The notes beneath the pieces are model-generated. The model ran no database searches, was not told where the DNA came from, and was given only the letters and a program-made list of their open reading frames with translations. Positions 10,840-22,336 of a stretch of 64,000 bases of DNA are shown here, in pieces; position 1 is the first letter of the stretch; every line of letters starts with the position of its first letter. The translations under genes and the position numbers were made by a program. The DNA is from Heracleum sosnowskyi (Eukaryota > Streptophyta > Magnoliopsida > Apiales > Apiaceae): positions 75,850,685-75,914,684 of the forward strand of contig CM061238.1 of NCBI GenBank assembly GCA_030848705.1, read 5' to 3'.

Positions 10840-10985
10840 CCAAAGCAGGAGGGGGGGTGTGGAGCCCATAACTGGTCCTTTGCTTTGCTGGCTTGAAGCT
10901 CTCTCTACTCTCTAGTGTTGGTTTTTAATGGGGTTTGTCTGCTCATATAAACCAGACCTTCTCACCCCCCACCCCTCTTGACCCC
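10840..10985 (+). promoter_or_regulatory. Core promoter of the PP2C gene
   Basis: A TATA-like CATATAAACC at 10944-10953 lies in a sharply less AT-rich block. A G-run (GGAGGGGGGGTGTGG, about 10849-10863) lies upstream. A C-run (CACCCCCCACCCC, about 10962-10974) lies just downstream of the TATA box. CT-repeats (CTCTCTCTACTCTC) at about 10889-10903 resemble plant pyrimidine-patch promoter elements. Transcription probably starts around 10975-10990. Confidence 0.55.
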
Positions 10986-11130
10986 CTCAATCAAATTATA
11001 TTCCTACTTTCCTAAAACAATAACCAATTTCAATTTATCAACTGCCCTTTTAATTTTACTTTGTGTTGATGGGTCCTCAGATCTGATTCTTGCACTTTCA
11101 GATCTTCTTCTACTTTCTTTTCTTGTAAAG

Positions 11131-11463
11131 GTTAGTTTTTTAACAATCTTTTTCATGTTTTTTATGTGTTTTGTGCATCAGAGTGAGTTTTTTTTATGTA
11201 AAGTGAATGTATTGTGATCTTTATTTGTTGGGAGTTCTTCAAAGTTATCAACTTGATGTGTTCTTGTTTAACATGTTGGATTTGAACTGTATATATGATA
11301 TGTGATCTGCTTTAAGATATTTTTTGCTGTCTGATGTAGCAGTCAGTACTTGATTGTATGTAAAGGTTAAAGCTTTTCTTTTTGTTTTCTTGAAGTTTAG
11401 TTGGTTTTAATGTGTATAAAGTTTGATTGTTATGACTCTATTCTTTGGTTTTTTTTGTTGTAG
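11131..11463 (+). other. 5'-UTR intron of the PP2C gene
   Basis: The donor AAAG|GTTAGT at 11131 and the T-rich tract ending TTGTTGTAG at 11463 are canonical. Splicing joins a leader exon (about 10980-11130) to 11464. Leader introns near the promoter are common in plant genes and often raise expression. Confidence 0.65.
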
Positions 11464-11552
11464 AGATTTTTGCAAGCAATAGTAGTTGTCTTAGGAGGAC
11501 CCTGATTGCAATTGAGGGACTTTTGGGTAATTCTTGATTTAGGTCATCACAA

Positions 11553-11645
11553 ATGTGGATTAGTAGGAGTGTTGTCTAAATGAGGAGATATGTTATCCGG
11601 GTTAATGAACTTCTTGAAGGTCTGTTTTTGGCCGAGGTCAGATAG
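11553..11645 (+). promoter_or_regulatory. Upstream ORFs before the PP2C start
   Basis: In the last leader exon an 8-codon uORF (11553-11579) ends in TAA. The next base begins a second ATG (11580) whose 21-codon frame runs over the main start at 11590 and stops at 11645. A third short uORF (ATG 11069, five codons) lies in the first leader exon. These would be expected to lower or tune translation of the phosphatase. Confidence 0.5.
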
Positions 11646-14089
11646 TTATGTTAAGAGTTCTGATGCTGGTGGGCGTCAAGATGGCCTTCTGTGGTATAAG
11701 GATTCTGGGCAGCATGTTAATGGCGACTTCTCGATGGCCGTAGTTCAAGCTAACAATTTACTGGAGGATCAAAGTCAGCTTGAATCAGGATGCTTGAGCT
11801 TGGACGAGTCGGGGCCGTATGGTACTTTTGTAGGAGTTTATGATGGACATGGTGGCCCCGAGACATCACGGTACATTAACGTTCAACTCTTTCAGCATCT
11901 TAAGAGTAAGTTGTTTGAGCTCCAAAAGAGTTGAAGTCATTGTATTAGATTTGTTGTTTTCTTGCAATCAGCAATATTTGAACCTGCTACTTCGCCAGTA
12001 GAGAAAGTGTATAGAAATTAAAATGAGAGAAATAACTCTAGTTCATTTAATATGTTCCTTAAAGAAGCTGAGAGCTGTGCTTTTCTGATAATTTGATGGT
12101 AAGTATCTGTCCTCATTTTGCAGAATTTACTTCCGAGCATCAATCCATGTCAGAGGAGGTAATTAGAAAAGCATTCAATGCAACAGAAGAGGGCTTTACC
12201 TCAATTGTTCGCAAACAATGGCCAGTAAAACCACAACTCGCGGCAGTTGGATCATGCTGTTTGGTCGGAATCATATGCAATGGAAATCTGTATATTGCAA
12301 ATCTCGGTGATTCCCGTGCTGTGTTGGGTAGACTTGTCAAGGCAACGGGTGAAGTTCTGGCTATTCAACTTTCAGCGGAACATAATGCTTGCTTCGAGTC
12401 TGTGAGACAAGAGCTACACTCCTTTCACCCGGATGATCCACAGATAGTAGTTCTGAAACATAATGTATGGCGAGTAAAGGGTCTTATACAGGTAATTTCA
12501 TCTGTGGTGATCAATATTAATTTTGTTACAGCAGTGTATCAGTATGAAGCTTGAGTACTAATCAGTTTTATCATTTTATAGCGTATTATTACAAATTTAC
12601 AATAGTTTTAGTCTGCTGCCTGAAGTTCTATTAAACTATCACAAGATCTAAATTTCCCTTGAAGGCCTCCATTAAGTTGTTTATTTACCCTAATCTGAGA
12701 GAAAGAGGCTATGCTTTTTCTTAGAATCACTGTGAGCAAACATCATTGTTTTGTATGTGCTTGATGAAATTAGATTCTGCCTGGTGATTATTCTAGATTG
12801 GTCATTTTTTTTTATGTGTTGTTGCCGCTGCTGCTGTCTACTGCATTAAATTATTTATCTCGTGATAGGTCGCACATCTTCTTTAAGCATTTGGTCATAG
12901 TATTTGGATAAAAATGATTTGAGGTGCTACGATGTCTTTTTAGTATTCACTCAGAATATTGTTTATATGATTTTCACTTCCAGCGTGTTTTTTGACAAAA
13001 CATCCTTTACACCTCGTGTCACAGCAATCTCAGATGTAAAGTTCTTGTTTGTTTTTGCAGATTTCAAGATCCATTGGTGATGTATACTTAAAGAAAGCTG
13101 AATTCAACAGGGAGCCACTATTTGCCAAGTTTCGGCTGCGTGAGCCTATTAAAAGGCCAATTTTGAGCTCTGATCCAGCAATATCGGTACACCAGTTGCA
13201 GCCTCATGACCAATTTATTATATTTGCATCAGATGGCCTTTGGGAGCACCTCAGTAACCAAGAGGCCGTTGACATAGTTCAAAAGCATCCTCACAATGTA
13301 AGACAGTCAATTCTAAATACTAGCCTTTGTCTTAAGTATAAAATAGTTTTGCTGCAGTATATACTTAATTAAGAAGTCAGAGACAACTCAGGTATGTTAA
13401 CATTACTCCAAGGTTCATTTAGCAAGTCATATAAATTGAGGACTAGTATATAGCATTCATAATCACAAGTACTTAAAGCATGTATGAAAAGTGTGCAAGT
13501 TACTACTGAAACTAAAGAGAATCTCCAGATATCCAAAAACCCATGACAATCTAGTGTATCTAATTCTAGTGGAATGACACTGACAGTCACATTAAGAATA
13601 GTTTCCTTCTACAAGAATGGGCATTTATGGTGGCAGGAAACATGAGAATGAGATGAGATACTTGTATTAGTGTATAACTTATAGATTATAGATATTATCC
13701 TTCCCTAGTCCCCCTTACCAAAAAAAGTAATCTTAGTTGTCAAATTTGTATGCTGCTTTTATATTTAGATAAAAAATGTTTTTTTCTAAAAGAGAGTTGA
13801 TAAAAAATTTGATATTAACTCTGATTTCTTTACTGCATTGCAGGGGAGTGCTAAGAGGTTAGTGAAAACTGCTTTGCAAGAAGCAGCAAAGAAGAGGGAG
13901 ATGAGATACTCCGATCTGAAAAAGATTGACCGTGGAGTTCGGCGCCATTTCCATGATGACATCACAGTTATTGTTGTGTTTATCGACTCCAATCTTGTGA
14001 GCAAGGCTAGCACGGTAAAGGGTCCGAACCTATCTGTAAAAGGGGGTGGAATAAGTATTCCTTCTAACACTCTTGCCCCTTCAGCATGA
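11590..14089 (+). CDS. Clade D protein phosphatase 2C (PP2C.D), 388 aa, four coding exons
   Basis: Coding exons are 11590-11905, 12124-12491, 13061-13297 and 13844-14089. All junctions are GT...AG, and together they give 388 codons plus TGA, the usual size for the family. The product is a Mg/Mn-dependent Ser/Thr phosphatase. Visible motifs are the metal-binding DGHGG (residues 85-89), GSCCLVG (148-154), GDSRAVLG (167-174), SRSIGD (230-235), ASDGLWE (284-290) and the C-terminal metal-binding DD (345-346). The N terminus MLSGLMNFLK and the segment QDGLLWYKD are typical of plant clade D, whose known members dephosphorylate plasma-membrane H+-ATPases and are inhibited by SAUR proteins; that role here is by family only. 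The start at 11590 matches the conserved N terminus. No defect is seen. It is the only intact host gene in the window. Confidence 0.95.
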
Positions 14090-14290
14090 TGCCAACAGAA
14101 GCTGGCAACACCTGATGTAGAATTCTGCTAATTATCATATGTTGTACCGTTTTCAATGTGAATACCAGGTAGCTTCTTTAAAGATGAGAACACATGCTGT
14201 CAATTCTTTTAAATGTAAACCATAACTTTTTAGCAAAGAACTAATACAAATGGGCTTAGCTTATATTCCCAGCAACAGAGAATTGACAAT
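14090..14290 (+). other. Probable 3' UTR of PP2C
   Basis: Less AT-rich sequence continues about 200 bp past the stop codon. No clear AATAAA is seen, so the poly(A) site is not placed. Confidence 0.4.
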
Positions 14291-15324
14291 CATTATAAAG
14301 TTATCTCCCCGGGTAATTCTTCCCGTCACCTTTTCTCCGGGTTTCATGTACTCCACTACATTTGGGTCTGCTTTGGTAATTTTGCTACTAGATGATCTCT
14401 AAATTTAAATAGAGTTCAGGCTACAAGATTAGGAAGCAATGTGGCGAATGATAGCCATAAAGGGGGACTAATCAGTTTGATGCTTGATAATAATGGTTAA
14501 GAGCTTTTCTTTGAGATTCTTGACTCATTTGACAGAGTTTACCAGTTCTTGTGTTTTCTCTATTAGAGCAAGTCCATTGGTGTGCAATATTTAGTGTCTC
14601 ATTTTGGAACAATGAATCGGAGACATGGTGTTATTTTAGCATCAAAAGTCATTTTTGGTGAATAATAACAGTAACACTGTCTATTTTAACACAACCATTG
14701 ATCTTGCAATTTTTTGCTGACTTCTGCCAATAAAAAAAGTGTACTGTGGTTGTGTGTGTTGGAGAGCCATGATTGCCCTTCACAACGTATATATCTGAGA
14801 TCATGAGTCTGCTGCACAAGTAGTAATATATTTTGTTTGGACTTTGAAGATGATCTCAATCTCTCTTATCTCGCCCATTCGGGCCGATTCTAATATTTAA
14901 AGGCCTGGGCGGAAAAAATTAATGGCCCTGGAATCTGGATATAGAAATTACAAATCCTTTACTAATGTAATTTACAATTAGTCAACAGTCAATAGAATTA
15001 AACTAAAATATTGCAGAACATACATTTGACATAAGACTGAACAATTTAACAAAGAAAGTAGTAACAATAATAACATCAATAAGCAACACGAATGATGAAA
15101 AGTAACTATTTTGAGCAATTCAGACGCAAGGTATTCCATAAAAAATTGAAATTAATTTGATATTACTATTGCGTAAATTTTCATTTTTTAGTTGTGTCAA
15201 GATATTGCAAAAAAGAAAATAAAAGTAGTAAAAGGAAGTATATAATAAATCTTTCATTAGAATTTATCTTGCTCAAACAAGATTCCGTGTGTTAGCGCGG
15301 GTGAGAGAACTTTATATGTTTTAA
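14291..15324. other. Intergenic DNA downstream of PP2C
   Basis: No gene is seen. A possible small MITE remnant spans about 14564-14710: GAGCAAGTCCATTGGTG at the left and the diverged complement ACCATTGATCTTGCA at the right. A GC-rich stretch with CCCATTCGGGCCGATTC and GGCCTGGGCGG lies at 14873-14915. Confidence 0.4.
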
Positions 15325-15690
15325 GAGCATCTCCAATGCTCAAAACCCTTAGCTAAAAAGTTTATGTGGCATTTCAAAATTAAGAATTATACATAATCTC
15401 TAAAATATGAGCCACTCCAATGGGGCATTCCCCTTGGCTAAAATTATAGCCAACCTCCTGATGTTGGCTATATATGTTGAACCTCTAAGGATCTGTAGCA
15501 AATTCCACGTCATCCTATTGCCATATTCGAATAATATTATCCATTTATAACAAGATCAAATAATTATAAAATAGCCGTTATAGCTAATATCATTGGAGTC
15601 CAATACGTTACAGGTTCAACAAATTTTACATAATCAGTATTTTATACTATTTTAGCTAATCAATATAACCAACTCCATTGGAGATGCTTA
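15325..15690. mobile_element. MITE 1, ~366 bp
   Basis: The inverted ends are GAGCATCTCCAATG at the left and CATTGGAGATGC at the right. TTA occurs at both borders (15321-15323 and 15688-15690), compatible with a 3-bp PIF/Harbinger-type duplication, though the superfamily is not certain. It has no coding capacity. Internal CCCTTAGCTAAAA and TTAGCTAATCA blocks are shared with its neighbour. Confidence 0.75.
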
Positions 15691-16042
15691 GAGCATCTCT
15701 AACTCACAAAAACCCTTAGCTAAAATCCTAGCTGGCATATTAAAAATAAAATTTATAGAAAATATGTAAAAAATGTATCACTCCAATGACCCTTATCTAT
15801 AATTTTAGTCGATGAGACTGTATTTGCTAAACCCTACAGATCTGTAGCAAATTTACATCGTTACCATAATGGAATAATATTTTCTATTTTTAATAACTTT
15901 AAATAATAATTAATTATTATTTTTAGAATATAGCCAACCATTATAGCCAATTTCATTGGAGCATAATTCAACAAATTTTAGCTAATTATCTATTTACATC
16001 AATATAGCCAATCAATTTAACTAACCCCGTTGAAGATGTCTC
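15691..16042. mobile_element. MITE 2, ~352 bp, diverged sibling of MITE 1
   Basis: It begins GAGCATCTCTAACTCAC directly at the end of MITE 1 and ends CCCCGTTGAAGATGTCTC. Order and spacing of internal blocks (CCCTTAGCTAAAATCC, CTACAGATCTGTAGCAAATT, ATTGGAG, TTTAGCTAATTA) follow MITE 1. It is older or more diverged. Confidence 0.7.
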
Positions 16043-16952
16043 AGGAAAAACATAATAATATGTTGTATACATTTTAACATGTGTTTTGAGAGTTCTTTTT
16101 GTCAGTTTGTCAGGCATATTCTCCATTTTAAATAAAAAGACTTCCCCAGGATTTGCACTAATAAATTGCTTGTTAGTGTTTAAATAAGATTAGAGCTCAA
16201 CTTTCCATGACAATTTTTTAAGTTGAAAAGAAAAAAGGAAAAGTCTTATACTTACTATTTACATTCATCATGAACTACAGCTAAATATAGAGAGAAGGCT
16301 GCAGCTTTACTTGAGTAGGTCCATCAGCTATCAACATTCAGCCATGAGCCATCACGTAGGGATCTCCGGAATATGATGGAGGTAATTAAGTCCATCAGGT
16401 TAGCCTTGTTCTTGGAGTTAACCTATGTTCTGTAACCGGGGTTTGCCCCAGCTACAAGGTGTCTACTATTAATTATATTAGTTTTATACTTTATACTCGT
16501 ATGTTTTATAAATTATTACAGAACTATTTTCCAAATTTATTTATTTTTAATATATTTACTCTTCCTAAAATGTTAGCCTAAAATAATTTCAATTTTACAA
16601 TTTTTTTTAAAATTAAGCTGATAATAAATTATTTTATTTTATTTTTTATTTTTTTCTCGTACATCATTTCATAAAAACTAAATTGTTATGATTAGAATCA
16701 AGTTTGTGAGGGTGAGCCGGTGAGGCCGTGGGAGTCGATGAAAACAAGATCGCCAAAATTTAATACGACCCGAAACTCGAGAAGAACCTAATATTAGTAA
16801 AATACGAATTTGGGACGAGTATTTTGAGTTTCTGGTTGGTAAAAAATTACCCGAAATATTCAGGTCAGTTTCGAGTTGATCCAAAATACACGTACCCGAT
16901 CCGAAAATTTAATATATAAAATAAATTATTTAAAATATATAAATTATATTAC
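16043..16952. other. Intergenic DNA left of the Tat element
   Basis: No gene is seen. A GC-rich patch lies at about 16340-16460. 16840-16920 holds 'TACCCGAAATATTCAGG' and 'TACCCGATCCGAAAATTT' phrases typical of non-autonomous hAT-like repeats. Before the Tat insertion this joined the sequence now at 34878 onward. Confidence 0.45.
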
Positions 16953-16957
16953 ATAAT

Positions 16958-17490
16958 TGATATGGGCTAAAAATAACCCTAGAAGTGTAATTAATGATAT
17001 ATTAATTAGACATAGATTAGTCCAAGAATATGACCCAATAAACAAGGCCCGAAACCCTAGTTATTTATTAATTTTGTAATTAATAAATAGGGAAAATATA
17101 CAGCTCATGAAAGGAGTCCAAAATATGATAAATTCTTCAAAGAAGGATCTAGAATCTCAATTAAAAGAAATAATTAATCACAGTCCTTATCCTACAACAA
17201 GGAAAAGACTTGTCCACCAAGAAATACAATGCTTATCCACTGTTAAAAAGGAGACTTATTCGCTAAGTCTCCTAAACATACTCTAAATACGAGGCTCCTG
17301 ACGCCTATATAAGGACCCTGATCTTTCACATTAGAACTACATTTTTTGGCTTGATTATCAGCTCTGATTGAGATACGTAGGCATCTTGTGAGGACGTATT
17401 TAATCACGAAACACGAGAACAACCATTAAAAGCTCGAAATCTCTTAAACCCTAACAGTAAATTTACAAGTACATTTTTTATTCCATAACA
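16958..17490 (+). repeat. 5' LTR of the Tat element
   Basis: 533 bp, TGATATGGG...TTCCATAACA. A TATA box (CTATATAAGG) lies at about 17306-17315. The 3' copy is 28191-28464 joined to 34610-34872 and differs at scattered positions. Confidence 0.9.
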
Positions 17491-17510
17491 TTTGGCACCG
17501 TATGTGGGAA
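17491..17510 (+). other. Primer-binding site region of the Tat element
   Basis: TTTGGCACCGTATGTGGGAA follows the LTR directly. It resembles the TTGGCGCCGTCTGTGGGAA-type site of Tat/Ogre-like plant Ty3 elements with a few changes. I do not assign the tRNA. Confidence 0.6.
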
Positions 17511-17523
17511 GACAACATCAACC

Positions 17524-18534
17524 ATGACAAACACGCGAAGAACAACTCGAGACACTCACACTTCTTAAGGGCTTCCTCTCACCTCTGAGGAAGGTACTCA
17601 AGGAAGTCAACCACATCCGACTACTGGCATTCAAGGGGCGAATATCCCCCTCACCACCACTCAAGGACCGGAAATCCCAATTTCGGTTGAAGGGACGAAT
17701 CCCTTACAAATGGTCGTTCATGGACCTAATTCACAAGAGACCACTCTCCAACAATCAATCACAACCTCCCCACTGCTCATGAATGCACCAAGTGGCCTTC
17801 AACTTCATACCACGGATCTCCCCCAATACGCAACTCAAACTCTTGGGATGCCAAGCTATGGCATGCCCCCTCGACCCACATTGGGCGGCAGTGGTCTCAA
17901 TCCCACTTACCATGAAACATATGTTCCTCCTTACATACAAGGTCTGGGACCCCAAAATCAACAAACTCAAACTCGACGGACCCCCTGATTCAAGACTACT
18001 CAGGTCCTTACACTGAGGATGAGAATGACTCAACTGGAGAAGAGAGGGATCTTGCCCCAAGAAGGAGACGTTCTTCCCAAACGAACCGGGAGCAATCCCA
18101 AACTACTAAGGAAAAGATTGCAGCCCATGAGGCAGAGGCTGCAAGACTTAAAAAATTATTGGCAGAAGAGGAGGCCGCAAGAACACAAAGCCAAGTAACT
18201 GGAAGAGTCCCGATAATCAACTTAGACCCGACACCAAGAAGAACCAAGAGGGCTGAAGCCCCAAGGGGAGATCCTAGTGTTTTGTTACCTCTAGGAGATC
18301 CTGATGATCCTACACCACCATTTACTCAGGACATCATGAAAGCTAACATATCCAGGAAATTAAAGATGCCAATGATCAAAGCTTATGATGGAACGGGAGA
18401 TCCCGCGAATCATGTAAGAATGTTCTCTAATGCACTGCTGTTGCAGCCAACCAATGATGCGGTTAAGTGCAGAGCGTTTCCACAAACCCTAGCGGGCATG
18501 GCTCAACGTTGGTACAACCGTTTACCTCCCAATT
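17524..18534 (+). pseudogene. Tat gag, 5' part, broken and cut by B1
   Basis: An ATG at 17524 opens a frame that stops after about 14 codons. The same frame is open again at 17710-17988. A frameshift near 17985 moves the reading into the frame of 18159-18534. The later part has an alpha-helical, charged stretch and then the start of a plant retrotransposon gag domain, recognisable by the 'YDGTGDPANHV' and 'QRWYNRLPP' signatures. The gene is interrupted at 18534 by the LTR of B1. No remaining gag or any pol is found on the far side, so it was lost in the deletion that also truncated B1. Confidence 0.8.
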
Positions 18535-19646
18535 TGTAAAGCATAATGTAACATAAGATGTAACAAAGATAACTACAACACAACAAAGGACAAGACATAC
18601 AATAATATTAACAGAAGCACAAGAATCCAGAATCAAAGAAGAAAAGGTAAACTCAAAAAATCAAAATATGGTATGTATTCTTGAAGTCCGTAAACAGGTC
18701 ACAGAAAGAAAAAGAAGTTCATGAAAATGTTCAAGTCTCAGTGACAATTAAAGAAACAAGACTTTCAAGACTACAGAAGTATGTGAATGATTTAGAGTCA
18801 GTACCACAGGGTTCCAGTGATTTATTTGAAGCAACCAGATCGACAAAGGACTAATCAGCAGCATTGAATTAAAGACATAGAAGAATTGATCAAGTGTTAT
18901 TCATCTGCGAACCAGACCAGTTGCACCAGTTGACGACACTTAAAAAGATCAAGTTGTTCTATCGTCTCAGAAGAAATTGATTCAGTCTAATACTAAACAC
19001 CCTGAAACTCATAAGGTTTAATAAAAGATCAAGTCAAAAGAATATGGCTCGATGGTTTTTCAATTTTGAAAACCATCGAACGGGATACATGAATTCTATC
19101 TGAATTCAATTATAAAGTAATTTGACTTTCGATAGTTTTTATTTAAAAACTATCGAATGGTAAATTGCTTTTATAAATTCGATAGTTTTCATTTTGAGGA
19201 GCAGGTCGAAAGTTAATTTGTTTTACAGGTTGATGAAGATCCAACGACCAAGAATATTTGATTAGTTTTGGTTCGATAGATTTTCTAAAAACAAGTCTAC
19301 AAAACGAGAATGAAGACAGTGTGTCTTCTTCAGTTGGTTGTTGGCAGATCAAAAGAAACAGAAGAAATTAAGAGCCCAAGAACATTTACTACTGAGAATT
19401 TATGTTGCCTTGATTTCTATAGTTTGTATTGATAACGATAACCTGAACTCATTGAAGCTAATCTACGAATTAGATTTGTAGCACCCCTCGCAGATTATAT
19501 TTATAAAACGATATATTCCCCGACTCTTGTTTTGATTTGGTACCTTTGATTTCGTAGTTGAACTGAATGATTTATCCGCGAACGAAATTAAAGAATTTGT
19601 GAGTATCGTATTCAACCCCCCCTTCTACGATACTTTGTACCTAACA
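18535..19646 (+). repeat. 5' LTR of B1
   Basis: 1112 bp, TGTAAAGC...CCTAACA. It aligns with the B2 LTR (45539-46648) except for a block at about 19335-19440. A candidate TATA (TATTTATAAAACG) lies at about 19498-19510 in both copies. The hairpin-rich motif cluster at 19045-19290 lies upstream of it. Confidence 0.85.
19045..19290. repeat. TCGATAG/CTATCGA hairpin cluster in the B1 LTR
   Basis: TCGATGGTTTTTC pairs with GAAAACCATCGA across a short loop (19050-19082). TCGATAGTTTTTA pairs with TAAAAACTATCGA (19130-19156). Further single copies lie at about 19178 and 19271. The B2 LTR shows the same arrangement at 46045-46290. Confidence 0.8.
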
Positions 19647-19648
19647 AT

Positions 19649-19659
19649 TGGTATCAGAG
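19649..19659 (+). other. Primer-binding site of B1 (initiator Met tRNA)
   Basis: TGGTATCAGAG starts two bases after the LTR, matching the standard plant copia site complementary to initiator-Met tRNA. Confidence 0.9.
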
Positions 19660-19806
19660 AAATTTGATTGACGTACAAATCAGATCCGGTGAATGAGACG
19701 AAAATCAAACATAGCGTGAAAATTCGAAGCAAATTTTTTAACTTTCAAAAAATTTCATTTGATTGGAATTTCTTGAATTTTAAACAATTTGAAATTTTCA
19801 GAAACC

Positions 19807-22325
19807 ATGAGTGCTCCAAAGACAACTGCTGGTATTAAAGTTCCCCCATTTACAAGAGATGATTTCGGTTTGTGGAAGATGAAGATGTTGTTATTTATCA
19901 AGGCATCTAATCCGTTGTATATTGGAATTTTAGAGAACAGACCATATGTACCAATGAAATCAGTTGATGAAACGACAACTCCTGAAGGTACCAGAATTCC
20001 CCCAGGCACCCAACCTAAGGATATCTCTGAGTACACAGATTCAGACAAAGAACTGATTCGATTGGATACAGGATTAATGCTGATATTGATAGACTCCGCA
20101 GACAAGGAAATGAGCTATCAGATAATGAGCTGTACAAGCGGGAAACATATGTGGGATACCATAAACTTAATAATGGAAGGAACTGAAGACGTGCAGGAAA
20201 ACAGATTGGACATCCTGACTTCTCAGTATGAGTCATTTAGGTCTCTCCTGGAGAAAGTATAACTCAGGTCTTTGAGAAATATACTAAGCTGCTTAATGAA
20301 TTAGCAATGAAAGGGAAGACCTATCCACTGAGAGAAACAAACAGGAATATACTAAGTTGTTTAATGAATTAGCAATGAAAGGGAAGGAGAAACAAACAGG
20401 AATATACTAAGCTGCTTAATGAATTAACAATGAAAGGGAAGACCTATCCATTGAGAGAAACAAACAGGAAGTTCATGATGACGTTGCCCCATCATGTAGA
20501 ACACAAGTACTCATCCATAAGGGAAAGAATAGACTTCACTAAGATGTCATTAGAGATGATCTATGGCAAGCTGAAGACTTATGAGATGGAGCAAGAACAA
20601 AGAGTGGTAATCTACGGACCATGGACAGTGGACAACAAGCACAATGCACTTGTGAGATCAGCAGCACTTGTAGTGGATGAACCAACAACTTCTGATATTC
20701 AGGTTCAAACCCCTAGAGCTGGAAAGGAAGTGATTATAGAAGCTGAAATGGATTCTGTGAATCTGGGTGTTGATGAAAGTGATTACTACACCCTAGAAGA
20801 GCTTGAGCAAATGGAAGATAAAACCATGGCGTACTTAGCTGCAAAGTTTAGCCACATTAGTTTCAAGAGAAACCCTAAGTACAAGTTCAAGGGCTCAACC
20901 AACAGATTCCAGAAGAGCAAGTATTCACCTGGTACAGGTTTTAAGGGAGGCTACAAGACTGGCTCGATTGACAGAAGCAAATCAAGATGCTACAACTACA
21001 ATGAGTTAGGGCATTTCGCCACTGAATGCCGGAAGCCTCGTCAAGCAAGAGACAAGAAAGATGTCTATGAAAAGAAAGACTCTTATGAGGATTTGAAGAA
21101 GTAGAATGCCAAGCTGAAACAGCAACTGGAGGCATTGTCTGGAAAGCAGAAAGGGAAAGCTTATATAGTAGAGGGAAAACACTGGGATGATACTGATTCG
21201 GATGAAGAGGAAGAGTATGTAAATGTTGCCCTAATGGCTGACTCTTCAGAGGAATCACCGCAATTATCTCAGGTACCTATCTTAACAACAATTGACATGT
21301 CTAATTCTGATTACAAGAAAACTGTGCAAGATCTTAGTGTAGAATTGTTTAATGTACACACAAGCATGCTAGCATCTGAAATGGAAAATGCTAAACTAGT
21401 TCTTAAGATTAAAAATCTAGAATCTAAGAATGAAGAACTAGAGCTTGTAGCTGTCACATTAGAAGATCCTAAGCAAAAGAATGTGTACTTAGAGAACAAG
21501 GTCAAGTGTAATGATGAGATAGAGACTATCCTCAGGAAGCAGATTTCAGATTTAGATTTGAAACTGAATGCTTTTAAGAATTCCGCCTTAATTGTTAAGG
21601 AGATCATTGATACTCAGACCATAGGGAACAAGACTGCTATAGGACTTGACTACACCAAAAAGGCTGGGAAAAAGATTTTGGAATTTCCTGTGACATCTAC
21701 TGTTGTCAGGAAGAATATTCCAGACATTCTTAAGAATGTGGTCAGTCCAGTCTTTGTCAAGCCCTTCTCATAACCTTTTCATGAGGATGAATTATTCATT
21801 AGACAAGAATTGCTTGAGGATGATTTATTGAAGGAAAAAGAGGTAAAGACTAAGTTGTCTAGGAAATCAGTAAAAACTGAAATACCTAAAACTGAAGTAG
21901 GTGACTTAGTTAGCAAGGCTAAAAAGAACAGGAATGGGAAAAAGAATATTGTTAATCAGAATATTGTTTCTTCTTCTTTCATTGCATCTAGGAAGTTGTG
22001 CACTATTTCTAATTCTGTTGGACACCTTACACATGCATGTAAAAAGGTTAAAGTAGAAACTGCTGATACTTCTGCAATGCATAACATGTCTGACATGCCT
22101 GATCTTGATGAACCCTATGGAAAGAAAGAGTGTTTTCTATGTACATACAACATCATGCATGCTTATTTTAAGTTGATGAATGCATCTGGTAGCAATAGCA
22201 CTGATAATGTCAACCCCACAGAAAGCATGAATGTCAAACAAGTTAAGACTAACTTGAATGTTACTCCTGTTAAGGTATCTAAACCTTCAGGACCCAAACA
22301 AGTTTGGGTACCAAAGTCCTCTTAA
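19807..22325 (+). pseudogene. B1 gag (nucleocapsid-capsid polyprotein), broken
   Basis: ATG 19807 begins the copia-type gag (APKTTAGIKVPPFTRDDF). A one-base deletion near 20239, relative to B2, ends the frame at 20262. A tandem triplication follows (20278-20468). The frame resumes at 20430-21104 and stops at TAG 21102. It continues at 21135-21773 (a long helical, coiled-coil-like region with an acidic DSDEEEE patch) and stops at TAA 21771, then 21810-22325. Both zinc knuckles have lost a cysteine: C-Y-N-Y for C-Y-N-C (about 20989) and C-T-I-S for C-T-I-C (about 22000). It cannot give a working Gag. Confidence 0.85.
20278..20468 (+). repeat. Tandem triplication inside B1 gag
   Basis: A ~68-bp unit starting AATATACTAAG(C/T)TG appears at about 20278, 20346 and 20400. 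The middle copy lacks about 14 bp. B2 has the unit once, so this arose after the two copies separated. Confidence 0.9.
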
Positions 22326-22336
22326 TCAATCTGTGA

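Noticed and set aside
10978..11217. Small ORF upstream of PP2C
   Set aside because: It begins at a non-ATG codon in the 5' UTR and runs across the donor site of the leader intron.
12093..12554. A separate 153-codon gene in the middle of PP2C
   Set aside because: It is exon 2 with intron read-through at both ends; GT/AG borders at 12124 and 12491 and the conserved protein continue in neighbouring exons.
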